NCBI GenBank assembly: GCA_948443845.1
Contig: CAOJUE010000013.1
Location: forward strand, 1 to 53,517
Direction of reading: 5' to 3'
DNA length: 53,517 nt
Source of the DNA: an uncultured Eubacteriales bacterium
Lineage (GTDB): Bacteria > Bacillota > Clostridia > TANB77 > CAG-508
Position numbers and translations under genes: made by a program. The first letter of the stretch is position 1, and each line of letters begins with the position of its first letter. Shown here one piece after another: positions 26,201 to 34,070 of this stretch. The notes under the pieces are model-generated. The model worked only from the letters and a program-made list of their open reading frames with translations. It was not told the origin of the DNA and made no database searches.

Positions 26201-27078
26201 TAAGAACTGATTATTTGTCAAAACAAAAAGCAGAAGCTAGAAAAGAAAGTGCACTATTAACCGCATTTGACAGTGAAAAAGGAAATTTGTTCTTCTTAGA
26301 TGTAAAAGTAGCGTTTAAAGTAAACAGCAAAGCATCGAACAATACGATTATTAACACAGCAGAAATCACAAAAGATACCGATTCCGAAGGCAATGAAATC
26401 GACGATATCGATTCAACACCAAATAACAAAAAAGAAGGCGAAGATGATATCGACCAAGAAAGAATTCATGTAGGCTATTTCGATTTAGCCCTTCAAAAAG
26501 ACTTAAAGAAAGCCATTGTAACAGAAGGAAGTTCAACCAAAGAAATTATTGCTCAAAATGGCGAATTGAAAAAAGTTGAAATTAATCGAAAGAAAATCAA
26601 TTCAACAATTGTCAAATTTGTTTACACGATTACAATTAAAAACGAAGGAACCATTCCAGGTTATGCCAAAGAAATCAAAGATTACATTCCAGAAGGATTG
26701 CAATTTGTAGAAGCAGACGACAAAAACTGGAAAGCAGGTTCCGATGGAACCATTACAACCGAAGCACTTGCCAATACTTTACTAAAGCCAGGAGAATCTG
26801 CTAGTGTTGAGGTAACCTTAAGATGGATTAACAATGAAAACAACATGGGCACCAAAATCAATGTTGCTGAAATCAGTAAGGACTACAACGAAGCAGGTGA
26901 TGTTGATGATATTGATTCAACACCAGACAACAAAAAAGAAGGCGAAGATGATATTGATGATGCACCAGTTATTTTAACCATTGCGACAGGTAGAGCGCCA
27001 GTTTATGTGATATTAACAACAGCAGTTTTAGTGATTATCGGCACAGGAGTTGTGGCAATCAAAAAATATGTATTATAA
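23278..27078 (+). CDS. Large cell-surface adhesin: thioester-like domain plus DUF11 repeats
   Basis: 1266 aa. A signal peptide (about 1-33, ending VVLAAAL) precedes an N-terminal domain with FYCLNG and, later, EVIQQWAIWYFTN; the Cys and the QxAIW-like Gln fit a surface thioester (TQXA) domain, which can form a covalent bond to host surfaces. Then come four homologous units starting YDLALRKYI, FDLSLQKFI, FDLALQKFI and FDLALQKDL (near 24553, 25177, 25873 and 26477), each with VxxGDxVTYxIxVYNEG and xDYLPxGL, the DUF11 isopeptide-type fold. It ends in a transmembrane helix (VYVILTTAVLVIIGTGVVAI) and a short Lys tail without a clear LPxTG. I chose the ATG after AAAGGATGG; an ATG seven codons earlier is possible. 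No in-frame CGG over the whole gene. Confidence 0.82.
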   Translation: MIKEKILKIATAATCIATLIMPHTSVVLAAALTNKTPNETNTVRLISSEYHEGGEESSQSLPNELLDNYDMHSYKYTFGGANTGTHILKVLREDDKTPSGTFAFSDAFYCLNGNKSFPTINGAIEYNRTIADFFEENPSTLNLSQENYNSLCWLLDNLYLRKQMTSEQRAVLKDALIENAFQKILQVEAEDRPTIDEIKSILTDDDIEVIQQWAIWYFTNYGEKTLQDVPFTNEDKTLPTIDLTNIQLNTDSMPNIPGNPRYQYCTMLYQYLVNEALAHKTEEFTRGTATYPTIANKNATYTIEGDNYKVGPFKITAPSSNLSSSDYQITLTNETSELLSTAYTIKDANGNVINKKINEIFDQDYYIYLPTTNDVKNLKLNLSYTKFGTKASVWTAGDAKYQPLVLLTKEGDTVTDSVSVEINPIYDLALRKYIIAVNDTEITNRTPQVDISGLRDGSNTTAVYKHRKDPVEVKVGDTVTYRITVYNEGNVEAKVSEIVDYLPAGLELATDNEINNNFGWTISENGTVITTKVTEGTSIPAFGNSLQGTYVDVVCKVTDKATSGAILTNIAEIKADNINDRDSSPDSLANRISSIDKSTYTGSENKEDLSDSNYFYKGSEDDDDFEKLIVAGKAFDLSLQKFITKVNGKTVTPSREPKVNTNPLKNGSTNAEYTTVKTPVFVQKGDIVTYTIRVYNEGEEDGYAESIADYLPDGLGYLVNYNENINNYWAIPTDSQVNTVKLNQVVNGTKNLKVTDFTGVTDLNNVDVVKGAVKLTSTALNSSKSDNLIKAFDGSDKLSYKEVQITCIVLEDSNLRNIAEITNDSDANKNEVTDRDSTPDTVDPNNYPGNDQNQDDHDYEILVMKKFDLALQKFITAVNDKEIKDRVPKVSLDENKKIKYEHPETALEVNHGDIVTYTIRVYNEGEVDGYAAEINDDIPNGLEFDSNNEINKKYGWVMVDANGNVTKDASKATEIRTDYLSKQKAEARKESALLTAFDSEKGNLFFLDVKVAFKVNSKASNNTIINTAEITKDTDSEGNEIDDIDSTPNNKKEGEDDIDQERIHVGYFDLALQKDLKKAIVTEGSSTKEIIAQNGELKKVEINRKKINSTIVKFVYTITIKNEGTIPGYAKEIKDYIPEGLQFVEADDKNWKAGSDGTITTEALANTLLKPGESASVEVTLRWINNENNMGTKINVAEISKDYNEAGDVDDIDSTPDNKKEGEDDIDDAPVILTIATGRAPVYVILTTAVLVIIGTGVVAIKKYVL

Positions 27079-27094
27079 AAAAGCAAAATAAAAA

Positions 27095-27116
27095 GGGGCA
27101 CAGGCAACTGTGCCCT
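27095..27116. terminator. GC-rich hairpin after the surface protein gene
   Basis: GGGCACAG pairs with CTGTGCCC across a GCAA tetraloop. Only a weak T tract follows, so termination may be partial. It resembles the GC-rich intergenic palindromes at 33.6 and 34.0 kb. Confidence 0.5.
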
Positions 27117-27143
27117 TAAATCTACAAATTTTTAAGAAAAGTG

Positions 27144-27172
27144 TTGAAAAAAGGAAATGTTTTCGGTATAAT
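27144..27172 (+). promoter_or_regulatory. Promoter for the tandem pilin-like genes
   Basis: TTGAAA, 17 bases, TATAAT, 40 bases upstream of the first pilin-like gene. Confidence 0.65.
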
Positions 27173-27212
27173 GATAATAAGAGGAAAATAAGGGATAGGA
27201 GGCTTGAAAGAG

Positions 27213-27596
27213 ATGAAGCAAAAAAGACAAATCGTTCGTATATTGATAATAGCCATTTGTGTGCTATTTTGTATTAGCAACATGGCACTTGCGCTAACTG
27301 GAGCGGAATTAACTCAAAAATTCAAGGGAGAAGATGGCGTTGATATAAGCCAAGGAGAGGGCTTGGTAAAGGATGTTGTAGATATTGTTTTGTCAGTTGT
27401 AAGAATTGTGGCAATTGGGATTGCTGTGATTATGATAACACTTTTGGGAATTAAATATATTGCTGCGGCACCAAGTGAGAAAGCAAATATTAAGAATCAA
27501 TTAATTACGTTTACAGTTGGGGCAGTTGTAGTGATTGGAACGACATCGATATTAACTATGATAAAAAAGGCTGTAGATGAAATAACAAAAATCTAA
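27213..27596 (+). CDS. VirB2/TrbC-like pilin-type membrane protein 1
   Basis: 127 aa: a cleavable signal (basic start, ILIIAICVLFCISNMALA), a short Glu/Gly-rich segment and two hydrophobic helices (VVRIVAIGIAVIMITLLGIKYIAAAPSEKA, TFTVGAVVVIGTTSILTMI) separated by a short cytoplasmic Lys turn. This is the size and topology of TrbC/VirB2 pilins of type IV secretion and conjugation, widely seen in Clostridia without a full transfer apparatus. The ATG follows AGGAGG by 10 bases. A paralogue of exactly the same length follows. No VirB4, VirD4 or relaxase gene is in the window, so its role is unclear. Confidence 0.7.
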   Translation: MKQKRQIVRILIIAICVLFCISNMALALTGAELTQKFKGEDGVDISQGEGLVKDVVDIVLSVVRIVAIGIAVIMITLLGIKYIAAAPSEKANIKNQLITFTVGAVVVIGTTSILTMIKKAVDEITKI

Positions 27597-27617
27597 AGAA
27601 AAAGGAGAAGTGAAAAG

Positions 27618-28001
27618 ATGAAAAGAAAGAGAATAGCAGTTTTTTTGTTGATGTGTGTATGTTTTGCTTGCATGATGCCTACGAAAGCATTGGCAGATGG
27701 TAAGATTGATACGATTATAGCAGATATGAAAGATGTGCCAGTAGTAGATGAAGATAGCACAGGAGGCAATATCGGAAAGGTGATAAATGGCATTATAAGA
27801 CTTATTCAGATTGCGGGAACTGGTGTGTCGGTTATTATTGTGACAACGCTTGGAATTAAGTATATGCTAGCAAGCTCGTCTGAAAAGGCAGATATCAAGA
27901 AAATGGCAACGCCAATCATTGTTGGGTGTGCCTTGCTGTTTGCAGCATCAAATTTGGTGGCAATTATTGCTAGTGTTGGAGATGGGCTGAATGTTACTTA
28001 G
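27618..28001 (+). CDS. VirB2/TrbC-like pilin-type membrane protein 2
   Basis: 127 aa, with a signal peptide (IAVFLLMCVCFACMMPTKALA) and the same two-helix plan: IIRLIQIAGTGVSVIIVTTLGIKYMLASSSEKADIKK and PIIVGCALLFAASNLVAIIASVG. The shared LGIKYxxAxxSEKAxIK core shows it is a tandem duplicate of the preceding gene, 21 bases upstream. AAAGGAGAAG precedes the ATG. The pair could form mixed filaments or a membrane complex associated with the adhesin upstream; this is inference from position only. Confidence 0.7.
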   Translation: MKRKRIAVFLLMCVCFACMMPTKALADGKIDTIIADMKDVPVVDEDSTGGNIGKVINGIIRLIQIAGTGVSVIIVTTLGIKYMLASSSEKADIKKMATPIIVGCALLFAASNLVAIIASVGDGLNVT

Positions 28002-28014
28002 TTAGCGTAAAAGG

Positions 28015-28043
28015 TTGACATTTTATAAAAAATATGGTATAAT
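28015..28043 (+). promoter_or_regulatory. Consensus promoter for the 28.1 kb gene
   Basis: TTGACA, 17-base spacer ending ATGG, then TATAAT. Confidence 0.75.
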
Positions 28044-28089
28044 AATAGTAGCAAAATAGAATTACGAAAGAATAAAGGATGTGAGGAAT

Positions 28090-28998
28090 ATGAAAGAAAT
28101 AGAAAATGCAAAAGAAACACTAAATTGTGATGGTAAACGAAAAGAAGCTTATGAAAAATATGAAAAGCATGATGCAATGTTTAAATTGTATAGTAATTCT
28201 AGTGGGATAGAATTGGTAAGAAACTTGAAGAATCCATTTAAGTATGCTGAAAAAATGTTAGAAAAAAATAATATTACATTTGAGGAATATGTGGCATTTT
28301 GTGAAAAAGCAGATAAGCTAAAAGAGAAAAATCCAGACATAAAATTAAATGACCTTTTAACGCCTGATGGACGAAAGGTAATCGGAGAAATGATTGCTGA
28401 GAGCCAATTTGACAAAAAATTTAAGCCAGAAGAGCTAGAAGGTGTAGCAGTTGTCAAATATTATGGATTATATCAAGCAGTAGAAGAAACACAAGGGAAA
28501 AGCAATTCTGAAATTATTAAAATTTTAAAGGATTATCAAGTACCAATTGGAATGTACGATAGTGCAAACAAAAGAGTACAAAATGATCCAAGTGCATCAA
28601 TTGATAAAACTCATATGGTGGCTTCTATTCTTGGAATTAACCCAGAGGAAGCGAAATATAATTTGGTTATGTTTGGACTTGTCGAAGGAAAAATGCTAAG
28701 TGATTTTGACAAAAAGATAAAAGTTGACCAAGATTATTTATATAGTAAAGTTGATTATGATTTAATTAAGCGTTCTGAGGAAAGAATTTCGATTATAGAA
28801 AATGATATTCGACTTACAGATTTTGAGAAAAGTGCCCTAATTAAGGATCAACAAAAAATAATTGATTTTGCACGTCAAAGAATCGAAGATAAGAAAGATA
28901 AAAGGGCGGATAAGCGAAAAATTGTGGAAGGAAAATATTGGCAAAGACATATTAGAGAAGGAATGTCAGAGCCAGATGACTCAAGAGAAATTGGATAA
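28090..28998 (+). CDS. Soluble helical protein of unknown function
   Basis: 302 residues with no signal peptide or membrane segment. The sequence is mostly helical and charged; segments such as NITFEEYVAFCEKADKLKEKN, LKDYQVPIGMYDSANKRVQN and HMVASILGINPEEAKYNLVMFGL suggest a compact helical protein, and the C-terminus (FARQRIEDKKDKRADKRKI) is a basic coiled coil. I do not recognise a family. I use the ATG with AAAGGA ten bases upstream. It has its own promoter and terminator. No in-frame CGG. Confidence 0.6.
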   Translation: MKEIENAKETLNCDGKRKEAYEKYEKHDAMFKLYSNSSGIELVRNLKNPFKYAEKMLEKNNITFEEYVAFCEKADKLKEKNPDIKLNDLLTPDGRKVIGEMIAESQFDKKFKPEELEGVAVVKYYGLYQAVEETQGKSNSEIIKILKDYQVPIGMYDSANKRVQNDPSASIDKTHMVASILGINPEEAKYNLVMFGLVEGKMLSDFDKKIKVDQDYLYSKVDYDLIKRSEERISIIENDIRLTDFEKSALIKDQQKIIDFARQRIEDKKDKRADKRKIVEGKYWQRHIREGMSEPDDSREIG

Positions 28999-29008
28999 TA
29001 AAATAGAA

Positions 29009-29035
29009 AAAAGCCAGTTAGATACTGGCTTTTTC
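29009..29035. terminator. Bidirectional terminator
   Basis: AAAAGCCAGT pairs with ACTGGCTTTT followed by TTC. It lies inside the 3' end of the minus-strand gene that converges on it. Confidence 0.7.
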
Positions 29036-29359
29036 GTATCTTACGATACTATCGTCCACCCAGTAGTAAACATTCCGAAGACTTTTGTCTTCATGTTTTT
29101 TTTCTGGATGGAGGGGAAGATCTTCTGAAAAAATTTTTTCTCCCCGCTCAATTAATTCTGTTATTTTTTCGCAGATGGAGATTAAATCTGCATCTGTGCA
29201 TGACATAACGCCACTTACACATTCGCAAATTAAAAATTTCTTAAGAAAATCTTTTGCGTCTGAGGCTGATTTACGAGCCTCAAAACCATTGTCTATGAAC
29301 CGATTCCCCCGAGTAAGGAAGAGGAATGAGTTCATTTCGTTTTTTAATTTTTCAAGCAT
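29018..29359 (-). CDS. Hypothetical protein with four in-frame CGG codons
   Basis: 113 residues if CGG is arginine; no recognised family. It has one cluster of Cys (FLICECVSGVMSCTDADLISIC) and a charged C-terminus. The ATG has an excellent AAAGGAGGACAG ribosome binding site and a consensus promoter. Four codons are CGG (29311, 29302, 29146 and 29077 at the 5' base on the minus strand), whereas the housekeeping genes here have none outside frameshift sites. If the +1 rule applied, translation would stop after TGGIGS, at 21 residues. So the gene is either newly acquired, decoded differently, or silenced by the host's decoding. Codon use is also richer in CTT, CTC and TCC than in its neighbours. 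Confidence 0.5.
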   Translation of the reverse strand: MLEKLKNEMNSFLFLTRGNRFIDNGFEARKSASDAKDFLKKFLICECVSGVMSCTDADLISICEKITELIERGEKIFSEDLPLHPEKKHEDKSLRNVYYWVDDSIVRYEKASI

Positions 29360-29392
29360 ACTGTCCTCCTTTCTATAAATATTTATAATTTA

Positions 29393-29421
29393 ATTATACC
29401 ACATTTTCCAAATTATGTCAA
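29393..29421 (-). promoter_or_regulatory. Consensus promoter for the four-CGG gene
   Basis: On the minus strand TTGACA, 17 bases ending GTGG, then TATAAT, 33 bases before the ATG. Confidence 0.7.
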
Positions 29422-29466
29422 TATTTCAAAAATTGATTTATCAATTTCCAATCTATTTTTCTATTA

Positions 29467-29592
29467 CTCGACAACTTTTTTGTCATTTTTGCAATTAAGA
29501 CTTGTTTTTTTAGCATAAATGTAATAAAATAGAAAAAAATTATCACAAATTGTAGAAGACTTTTCTGATATTCAGACTATAAAACGACAAAA
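29467..29592. promoter_or_regulatory. Upstream region of spoIIE with Spo0A-box-like sites
   Basis: The 300-base gap before spoIIE holds no gene. On the minus strand, TTGTCGAG (29467-29474) and TTTTGTCGTTTT (29581-29592) resemble the Spo0A box TGTCGAA. Activation of spoIIE by phosphorylated Spo0A is established in Bacillus; here it is inferred from these imperfect sites. Confidence 0.3.
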
Positions 29593-29659
29593 AATTTGAA
29601 TGTTTAATGGTTTAATACTTGTAGTAAGAGAAATATTTGAAAAGTAGAGGTGGTTAAGG

Positions 29660-32047
29660 ATGTTTCAAAATATAACAGAGAGTACGGCAGAAAAAGAAAA
29701 TCAGGTTAGTAAAATTCATTTTATTTTAAAAGAATTACTAAAAGTACAAAATCTTATTTTATTTGTTTTGACATTTTGTATGTCAACTTTATCAATTGAA
29801 GAGGAAATCACGCCATTTGGACTAGCTATGGTTGCAGCAACCTTAAGTAGTGGAGTGCCTGTTTTTGGTGTGTTAATTGCTGGTGCAATTGGAACATTGA
29901 CGGGAAATGGAGTAAGTGCGTTTTTAAATTTTGTATTAAGTTGTATTATTTATTTTGCTTTGGTGCTTATTTTTAAACCCAAAGTTGCAGTTGACGAAAG
30001 AAATGAATACTTAAAAACAGGAAAACGCTTATTTATAGCATGTTTTATCGTTACATTTTTCCAAAATGTAAAAGGTATTGTTCTTACATATGATGTGTTC
30101 ATGGCAATTGTTGCTGGTGCATTGACCTATGTTTTTTATAAAATATTTGTAAATGGACTTGTTGTTATAAAAGAAATCAGGACAAAAAGGGCATTTACTT
30201 TGGAAGAATTGATTGGTGGAGCGATTATTGTCTCGATAGCAAGTATTGTTTTAAATGGGATAAATGTATTTAGTTTGCATTTGAGCAATATTGTTATTAT
30301 CTTTTTCATTATGTTGCTTGGCTGGAAAAATGGTATGTTAGTTGGTGGTATAGCGGGTTTGAGTATAGGAATGGTAATTTCTATGATTGAACTTCAAAAT
30401 GGTTTGCAAATTGCGGTGTTTGCTGTTTCTGGAATTTTGGCAGGAGTATTAAACCGATTTGGAAAAATTGGAGTGATGGTCGGCTTCATTTTAGGAAATA
30501 GTTTGCTGATTTATTTGTCAAATGGAGATACGATAAAAATTATTTATTTTCGCGAAATATTTATTGCGGCACTTGGACTACTTTTTGTGCCTAATAATAT
30601 CAAAATCGAAATCGAAGATTTGGTGGGAAGAAATAAATTATTGAGTGATTTAGGCGAAAATCGTTTGGCGCAAAACGAGGAAATGCTTGATAAATTAGAC
30701 ATTATCTCCAATACGATTTCCGAAATGGTACTTGACAAACAAGAACCAATTGCCAATTTAGAAGAAGATTTTAAAGACATATTATTTGGTAATTTGGAAG
30801 AAATACCAAACAATATGTTTTACGAAGACATCATTCACGAGGAAAATCACATTGTGGACGACATTTACAGAAGCCTGCTGGCAAATGATATTTTGCTAGA
30901 AAATGATTTTATTGAAATACTAAAAAATCATAACAATTACATTATTATGCAAGATGCTACGATTAAAAATGATTTGCAAGAAGTCATCAAAATGATGAAT
31001 CGTTCTTATAAAATGTTACAAATTGAGACCATGAAAAAACAAGAAAAAAATAGAAATTTGAAAACGATGAAAAAAGGGTTGGAAGATATTTCAAATGTCA
31101 TTAAAAATAGTGTTAAAACGAGTAAAAATAGTAGCAAAAGCAAATTTGCAAGAAAAGAAAAGGAATTGACTGTTTTATTACAAAGTAAATATCCAAGCAC
31201 AATTTCTTGTCAAATTAGACAAGCCCAAAACGGCAAATACATGGTTGATATTGCATTTTCTGATAGCAAAGTTAAAGACAAACAATACATTGCCAATATG
31301 GTAAGTATTTTAAGCAAAAGTCTTACTTCTAAAATGACCTTTATGCAAGATGCTAAACAAGGAAATTATGTACAAACCTACACAAGCGAGGATTTGTATA
31401 CTTTGAAAATCGGAAGTAGTAAAGTTACCAAAGAAGGAAGCACGGTTTCAGGAGATTGCAATTTGCAAATGAAACTAAAAGATGGCAAGTATTTGCTAGC
31501 CATTAGTGATGGTATGGGAAGTGGAAAAAGTGCTCGAGAAAGCAGTAAATTGACGATCAAAATGCTTGAAGAAATGCTTATCAATGGATTTGACAAAGAA
31601 GAATTAATAACGCTGATTAATGATAAAGTAAATTTCAATACCGATTCAGAAATGTATGCTACATTAGATTTTGCGATTTTAGATTTGTATACAGGAAATG
31701 TAAAAATTGCCAAAAGTGGGGCATGCAATACGTATATTAAAAATAAGAAAAATATCAAAGTGATTGGCTCACAGACGATGCCTGTAGGCGTATTGGAAAA
31801 AACGGAATTAGCGGTAGAAAATATCCAAGTAGAAGATGGCGACATCATTGTGATGTGCAGTGATGGCTTATTGGAGACGCAAGATGAAATGAAAGAAGAT
31901 TGGATTGCAGAATATCTTAAAAATATTAATACCACGAATGTTCAAAAAGTAGCCGATTTGATTGTGGCAGAAGCAATTGATAATAGTTTTGGAGTAGCAA
32001 GAGATGACATTACGGTGATTATTGCAAAAGTAGTCAAACAAAAATAA
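29660..32047 (+). CDS. spoIIE: Stage II sporulation protein E (SpoIIE)
   Basis: The membrane-bound PP2C phosphatase that dephosphorylates SpoIIAA to activate sigma-F in the forespore, and also interacts with FtsZ. 795 aa, matching the family length of about 800. About ten hydrophobic segments fill residues 30-320 (ITPFGLAMVAATL, LLVISG-like stretches), a helical linker follows, and the C-terminal phosphatase domain has LLAISDGMGSGKSARESSKL, ATLDFAILDLYTGNVKIAKSGACN and GDIIVMCSDGLLE, including the metal-binding Asp residues. GAGGTGG precedes the ATG. This is the strongest evidence that the organism sporulates. No in-frame CGG. Confidence 0.93.
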   Translation: MFQNITESTAEKENQVSKIHFILKELLKVQNLILFVLTFCMSTLSIEEEITPFGLAMVAATLSSGVPVFGVLIAGAIGTLTGNGVSAFLNFVLSCIIYFALVLIFKPKVAVDERNEYLKTGKRLFIACFIVTFFQNVKGIVLTYDVFMAIVAGALTYVFYKIFVNGLVVIKEIRTKRAFTLEELIGGAIIVSIASIVLNGINVFSLHLSNIVIIFFIMLLGWKNGMLVGGIAGLSIGMVISMIELQNGLQIAVFAVSGILAGVLNRFGKIGVMVGFILGNSLLIYLSNGDTIKIIYFREIFIAALGLLFVPNNIKIEIEDLVGRNKLLSDLGENRLAQNEEMLDKLDIISNTISEMVLDKQEPIANLEEDFKDILFGNLEEIPNNMFYEDIIHEENHIVDDIYRSLLANDILLENDFIEILKNHNNYIIMQDATIKNDLQEVIKMMNRSYKMLQIETMKKQEKNRNLKTMKKGLEDISNVIKNSVKTSKNSSKSKFARKEKELTVLLQSKYPSTISCQIRQAQNGKYMVDIAFSDSKVKDKQYIANMVSILSKSLTSKMTFMQDAKQGNYVQTYTSEDLYTLKIGSSKVTKEGSTVSGDCNLQMKLKDGKYLLAISDGMGSGKSARESSKLTIKMLEEMLINGFDKEELITLINDKVNFNTDSEMYATLDFAILDLYTGNVKIAKSGACNTYIKNKKNIKVIGSQTMPVGVLEKTELAVENIQVEDGDIIVMCSDGLLETQDEMKEDWIAEYLKNINTTNVQKVADLIVAEAIDNSFGVARDDITVIIAKVVKQK

Positions 32048-32062
32048 GGTTAGGAGGTGCCT

Positions 32063-33577
32063 ATGAGTAGGGGAAGAAGATATGATGATACACCCAAATT
32101 AAACGTAAAAAAAGTAATTGCAACGATTGTAGCAATTATTGTACTGATTATGTTTGTAATTTCTATTAAAAATTTGCTATCTCGTTCGTTGCTTACCAAA
32201 AATGTAAGTACAGTCGATACCTATTTTCCAGCTTATACGAACGAAAAATGGGGCGTAATCGACAATCATGGAAAGGAAATACTTCCATGCACACAAGATG
32301 AAATGGTAATCGTTCCCGACAAAAACACAGATTTGTTTATTTGTCTATCCAATGCAAATTATGAAAATGAGACATTTGACACAAAAGTTTTGAACAAAGA
32401 GGGAAAAGAAATTTTAACCAATTATAGCCATATACAAGCAATTGAAAATTCAGATGGAACTGATATTTGGTATGAAAACAACATTTTGAAATTTGAGCAA
32501 AACGGAAAATATGGCTTAATTGATTTCAAAGGGAAATTAATTTTAAATGCAGAATACGATAATATTTATGCTTTAGAAGGCATTCAGAAAAACCTAATCA
32601 TTGAAAAAGATGGCTTAAAGGGTTTGGTAAATACCAGCATGGGCGAAGTGATTATCAAACCAGAATATAACGAAATTTCTACTTTGACACAGACGTATGA
32701 AAATGGCTATATTGTCAGCCAAAATGGAAAATATGGCTTGATTAGTGCAGATGCCAAAGTAATATTTGGGCCAGTTTATGAAAAAATCAAAAATGTTACA
32801 GCAAACGGAAATTATGTTGTGACACAAAATGGCAAAATCAATTTGATTAATAACAAAGGTGAAACGATTTTAGCAAGTGGATTTGATGACATCGAAGAAA
32901 TCAATGGAGAAAATTTGACCATACGATTAAATGGTTTGTTTGGTGTTATTGATGTAACAGGAAACACGGTTCTTACAAGTGAATATGAAGATTTGAAATA
33001 TATCTATGGTACCTATTATATTGCCAAAAAAGCAGGCAAATATGGCATTATTTCGATAACTGGCGAAACGATAGTTGATTTTCAGTATGCTTCTATGGAA
33101 TACATCAAAACAGCGGATTTCATTCAGGCAGAAAAGGAAAATTATAAAACTGATTTAATCAATCGCGAATTTAAAATTGCGTTAGAAGATGTCATCGTAT
33201 CAGAACTAAATTTAGAGGAAGGCTATGTGAGAGTGAGAGAAGAAGATGAGTACAATTACTATAATTTTAAATTTGAGCGAAAAACAGGCAAAGAAATATT
33301 AACAACCAATACGTTATTTTTAGTCAAAGAATTTGGAAAATATGGCTACGAAAACAAAAATGGTGATCGAATTGTAGACTGCATTTATGACGATGCCAAA
33401 GAACAAAACCGATTTGGCTATTGTGCTGTCAAAAAAGATGGCGTTTGGGGCTGTCTAAAATCGGACGGAACCATTGTGATAGAACCAAGTATCAATTTAG
33501 ACGAATTTTTATATGTTGATTTTATTGGAGATTGGCATCTAACCAAAGATTTAAACCTAAATGTATATACCAAATAA
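32063..33577 (+). CDS. Membrane-anchored WG-repeat protein
   Basis: 504 residues: a short basic N-terminus, one transmembrane helix (about 20-42, VIATIVAIIVLIMFVISI), then about eight repeats of the WG/KWG type, for example NEKWGVIDNHGKEILPC, NGKYGLIDFKGKLILNAEYD, NGKYGLISADAKVIFGPVYE, AGKYGIISITGETIVDFQYA and DGVWGCLKSDGTIVIEPS. WG repeats form a beta-propeller-like binding surface of unknown ligand. AGGAGG lies 6 bases before the ATG. It follows spoIIE by 15 bases and is probably cotranscribed with it, though it is not a known sporulation gene. Confidence 0.85.
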   Translation: MSRGRRYDDTPKLNVKKVIATIVAIIVLIMFVISIKNLLSRSLLTKNVSTVDTYFPAYTNEKWGVIDNHGKEILPCTQDEMVIVPDKNTDLFICLSNANYENETFDTKVLNKEGKEILTNYSHIQAIENSDGTDIWYENNILKFEQNGKYGLIDFKGKLILNAEYDNIYALEGIQKNLIIEKDGLKGLVNTSMGEVIIKPEYNEISTLTQTYENGYIVSQNGKYGLISADAKVIFGPVYEKIKNVTANGNYVVTQNGKINLINNKGETILASGFDDIEEINGENLTIRLNGLFGVIDVTGNTVLTSEYEDLKYIYGTYYIAKKAGKYGIISITGETIVDFQYASMEYIKTADFIQAEKENYKTDLINREFKIALEDVIVSELNLEEGYVRVREEDEYNYYNFKFERKTGKEILTTNTLFLVKEFGKYGYENKNGDRIVDCIYDDAKEQNRFGYCAVKKDGVWGCLKSDGTIVIEPSINLDEFLYVDFIGDWHLTKDLNLNVYTK

Positions 33578-33610
33578 AACACCGTGCCCTAAAAATAATT
33601 TCCAAAAAAT

Positions 33611-33641
33611 TGTAGGGCGCAGGTATTCACCTGCCCTTCTT
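33611..33641. repeat. GC-rich intergenic palindrome (REP-like), copy 1
   Basis: Begins TGTAGGGCGCAGG and folds with CCTGCCCTTC. Its GC content is far above the surroundings. It shares its ends (TGTAGGG-GC ... GCCCT-CTTC) with the element at 34039-34070 on the other side of acpS. Confidence 0.5.
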
Positions 33642-33658
33642 CAAAAAGGAGAACCAAA

Positions 33659-34034
33659 ATGAAAATCAGTTGCGGAACAGATGTAATTGAAATCGAAAGA
33701 ATCCAAAAAGCAATCGAAAACACAGGCGAGAGATTTTTAAAAACCGTTTTTACTGAGAACGAAATCGCCTATTGCGAAGCAAGAAAAACACAAAAATATC
33801 AACATTATGCAGCAAGATTTGCAGCCAAAGAAGCGGCTTTCAAAGCGTTGGGCGATATCATGAAAAAACGGAATGGATTGGCAAAATTTTGAAGTTGTCA
33901 AGTGCGAAACAGGAAAACCAGAATTAAAAATTTATGGGAAAATAGACTATTTAGAAAGCATTGACATCAGCATTTCCCACTGCAAACAATACGCCACAGC
34001 CAATGTCGTTGCCATATTCCAATCAAATCCGTAA
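33659..34034 (+). CDS. acpS: Holo-[acyl-carrier-protein] synthase AcpS, needs +1 shift at CGG 33869
   Basis: Transfers 4'-phosphopantetheine from CoA to ACP, required for fatty-acid synthesis. The joined protein is 124 aa, the normal length. The first frame has CGTDVIEIERIQKAI (metal-binding Asp), FTENEIAYC and AARFAAKEAAFKALG (catalytic Glu and Lys); it then meets CGG at 33869 and ends at LAKF-stop. Skipping the C gives KKGMDWQNFEVVKCETGKPELK and SISHCKQYATANVVAIF, the expected C-terminal half. An AcpS activity is normally indispensable, so production of the full protein through this site is likely. AAAAGGAGAA precedes the ATG. Confidence 0.85.
33869..33872 (+). other. CGGA +1 recoding site in acpS
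   Basis: Zero frame AAA AAA CGG AAT ends nine codons later. Dropping the C gives AAA GGA ATG GAT TGG, Lys-Gly-Met-Asp-Trp, and continues to the correct C-terminus. Confidence 0.8.
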
Positions 34035-34038
34035 ACAA

Positions 34039-34070
34039 TGTAGGGGCGTGGTCTTGACCGCCCTACTTCG
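34039..34070. repeat. GC-rich intergenic palindrome (REP-like), copy 2
   Basis: TGTAGGGGCGTGGTCTTGAC folds with CGCCCTAC, followed by TTCG. Together with copy 1 it brackets acpS. It matches the general form of small palindromic repeats scattered in Clostridia genomes. Confidence 0.5.

Noticed and set aside
31378..31935. A 185-residue minus-strand ORF
   Set aside because: It is the antisense of the SpoIIE phosphatase domain.
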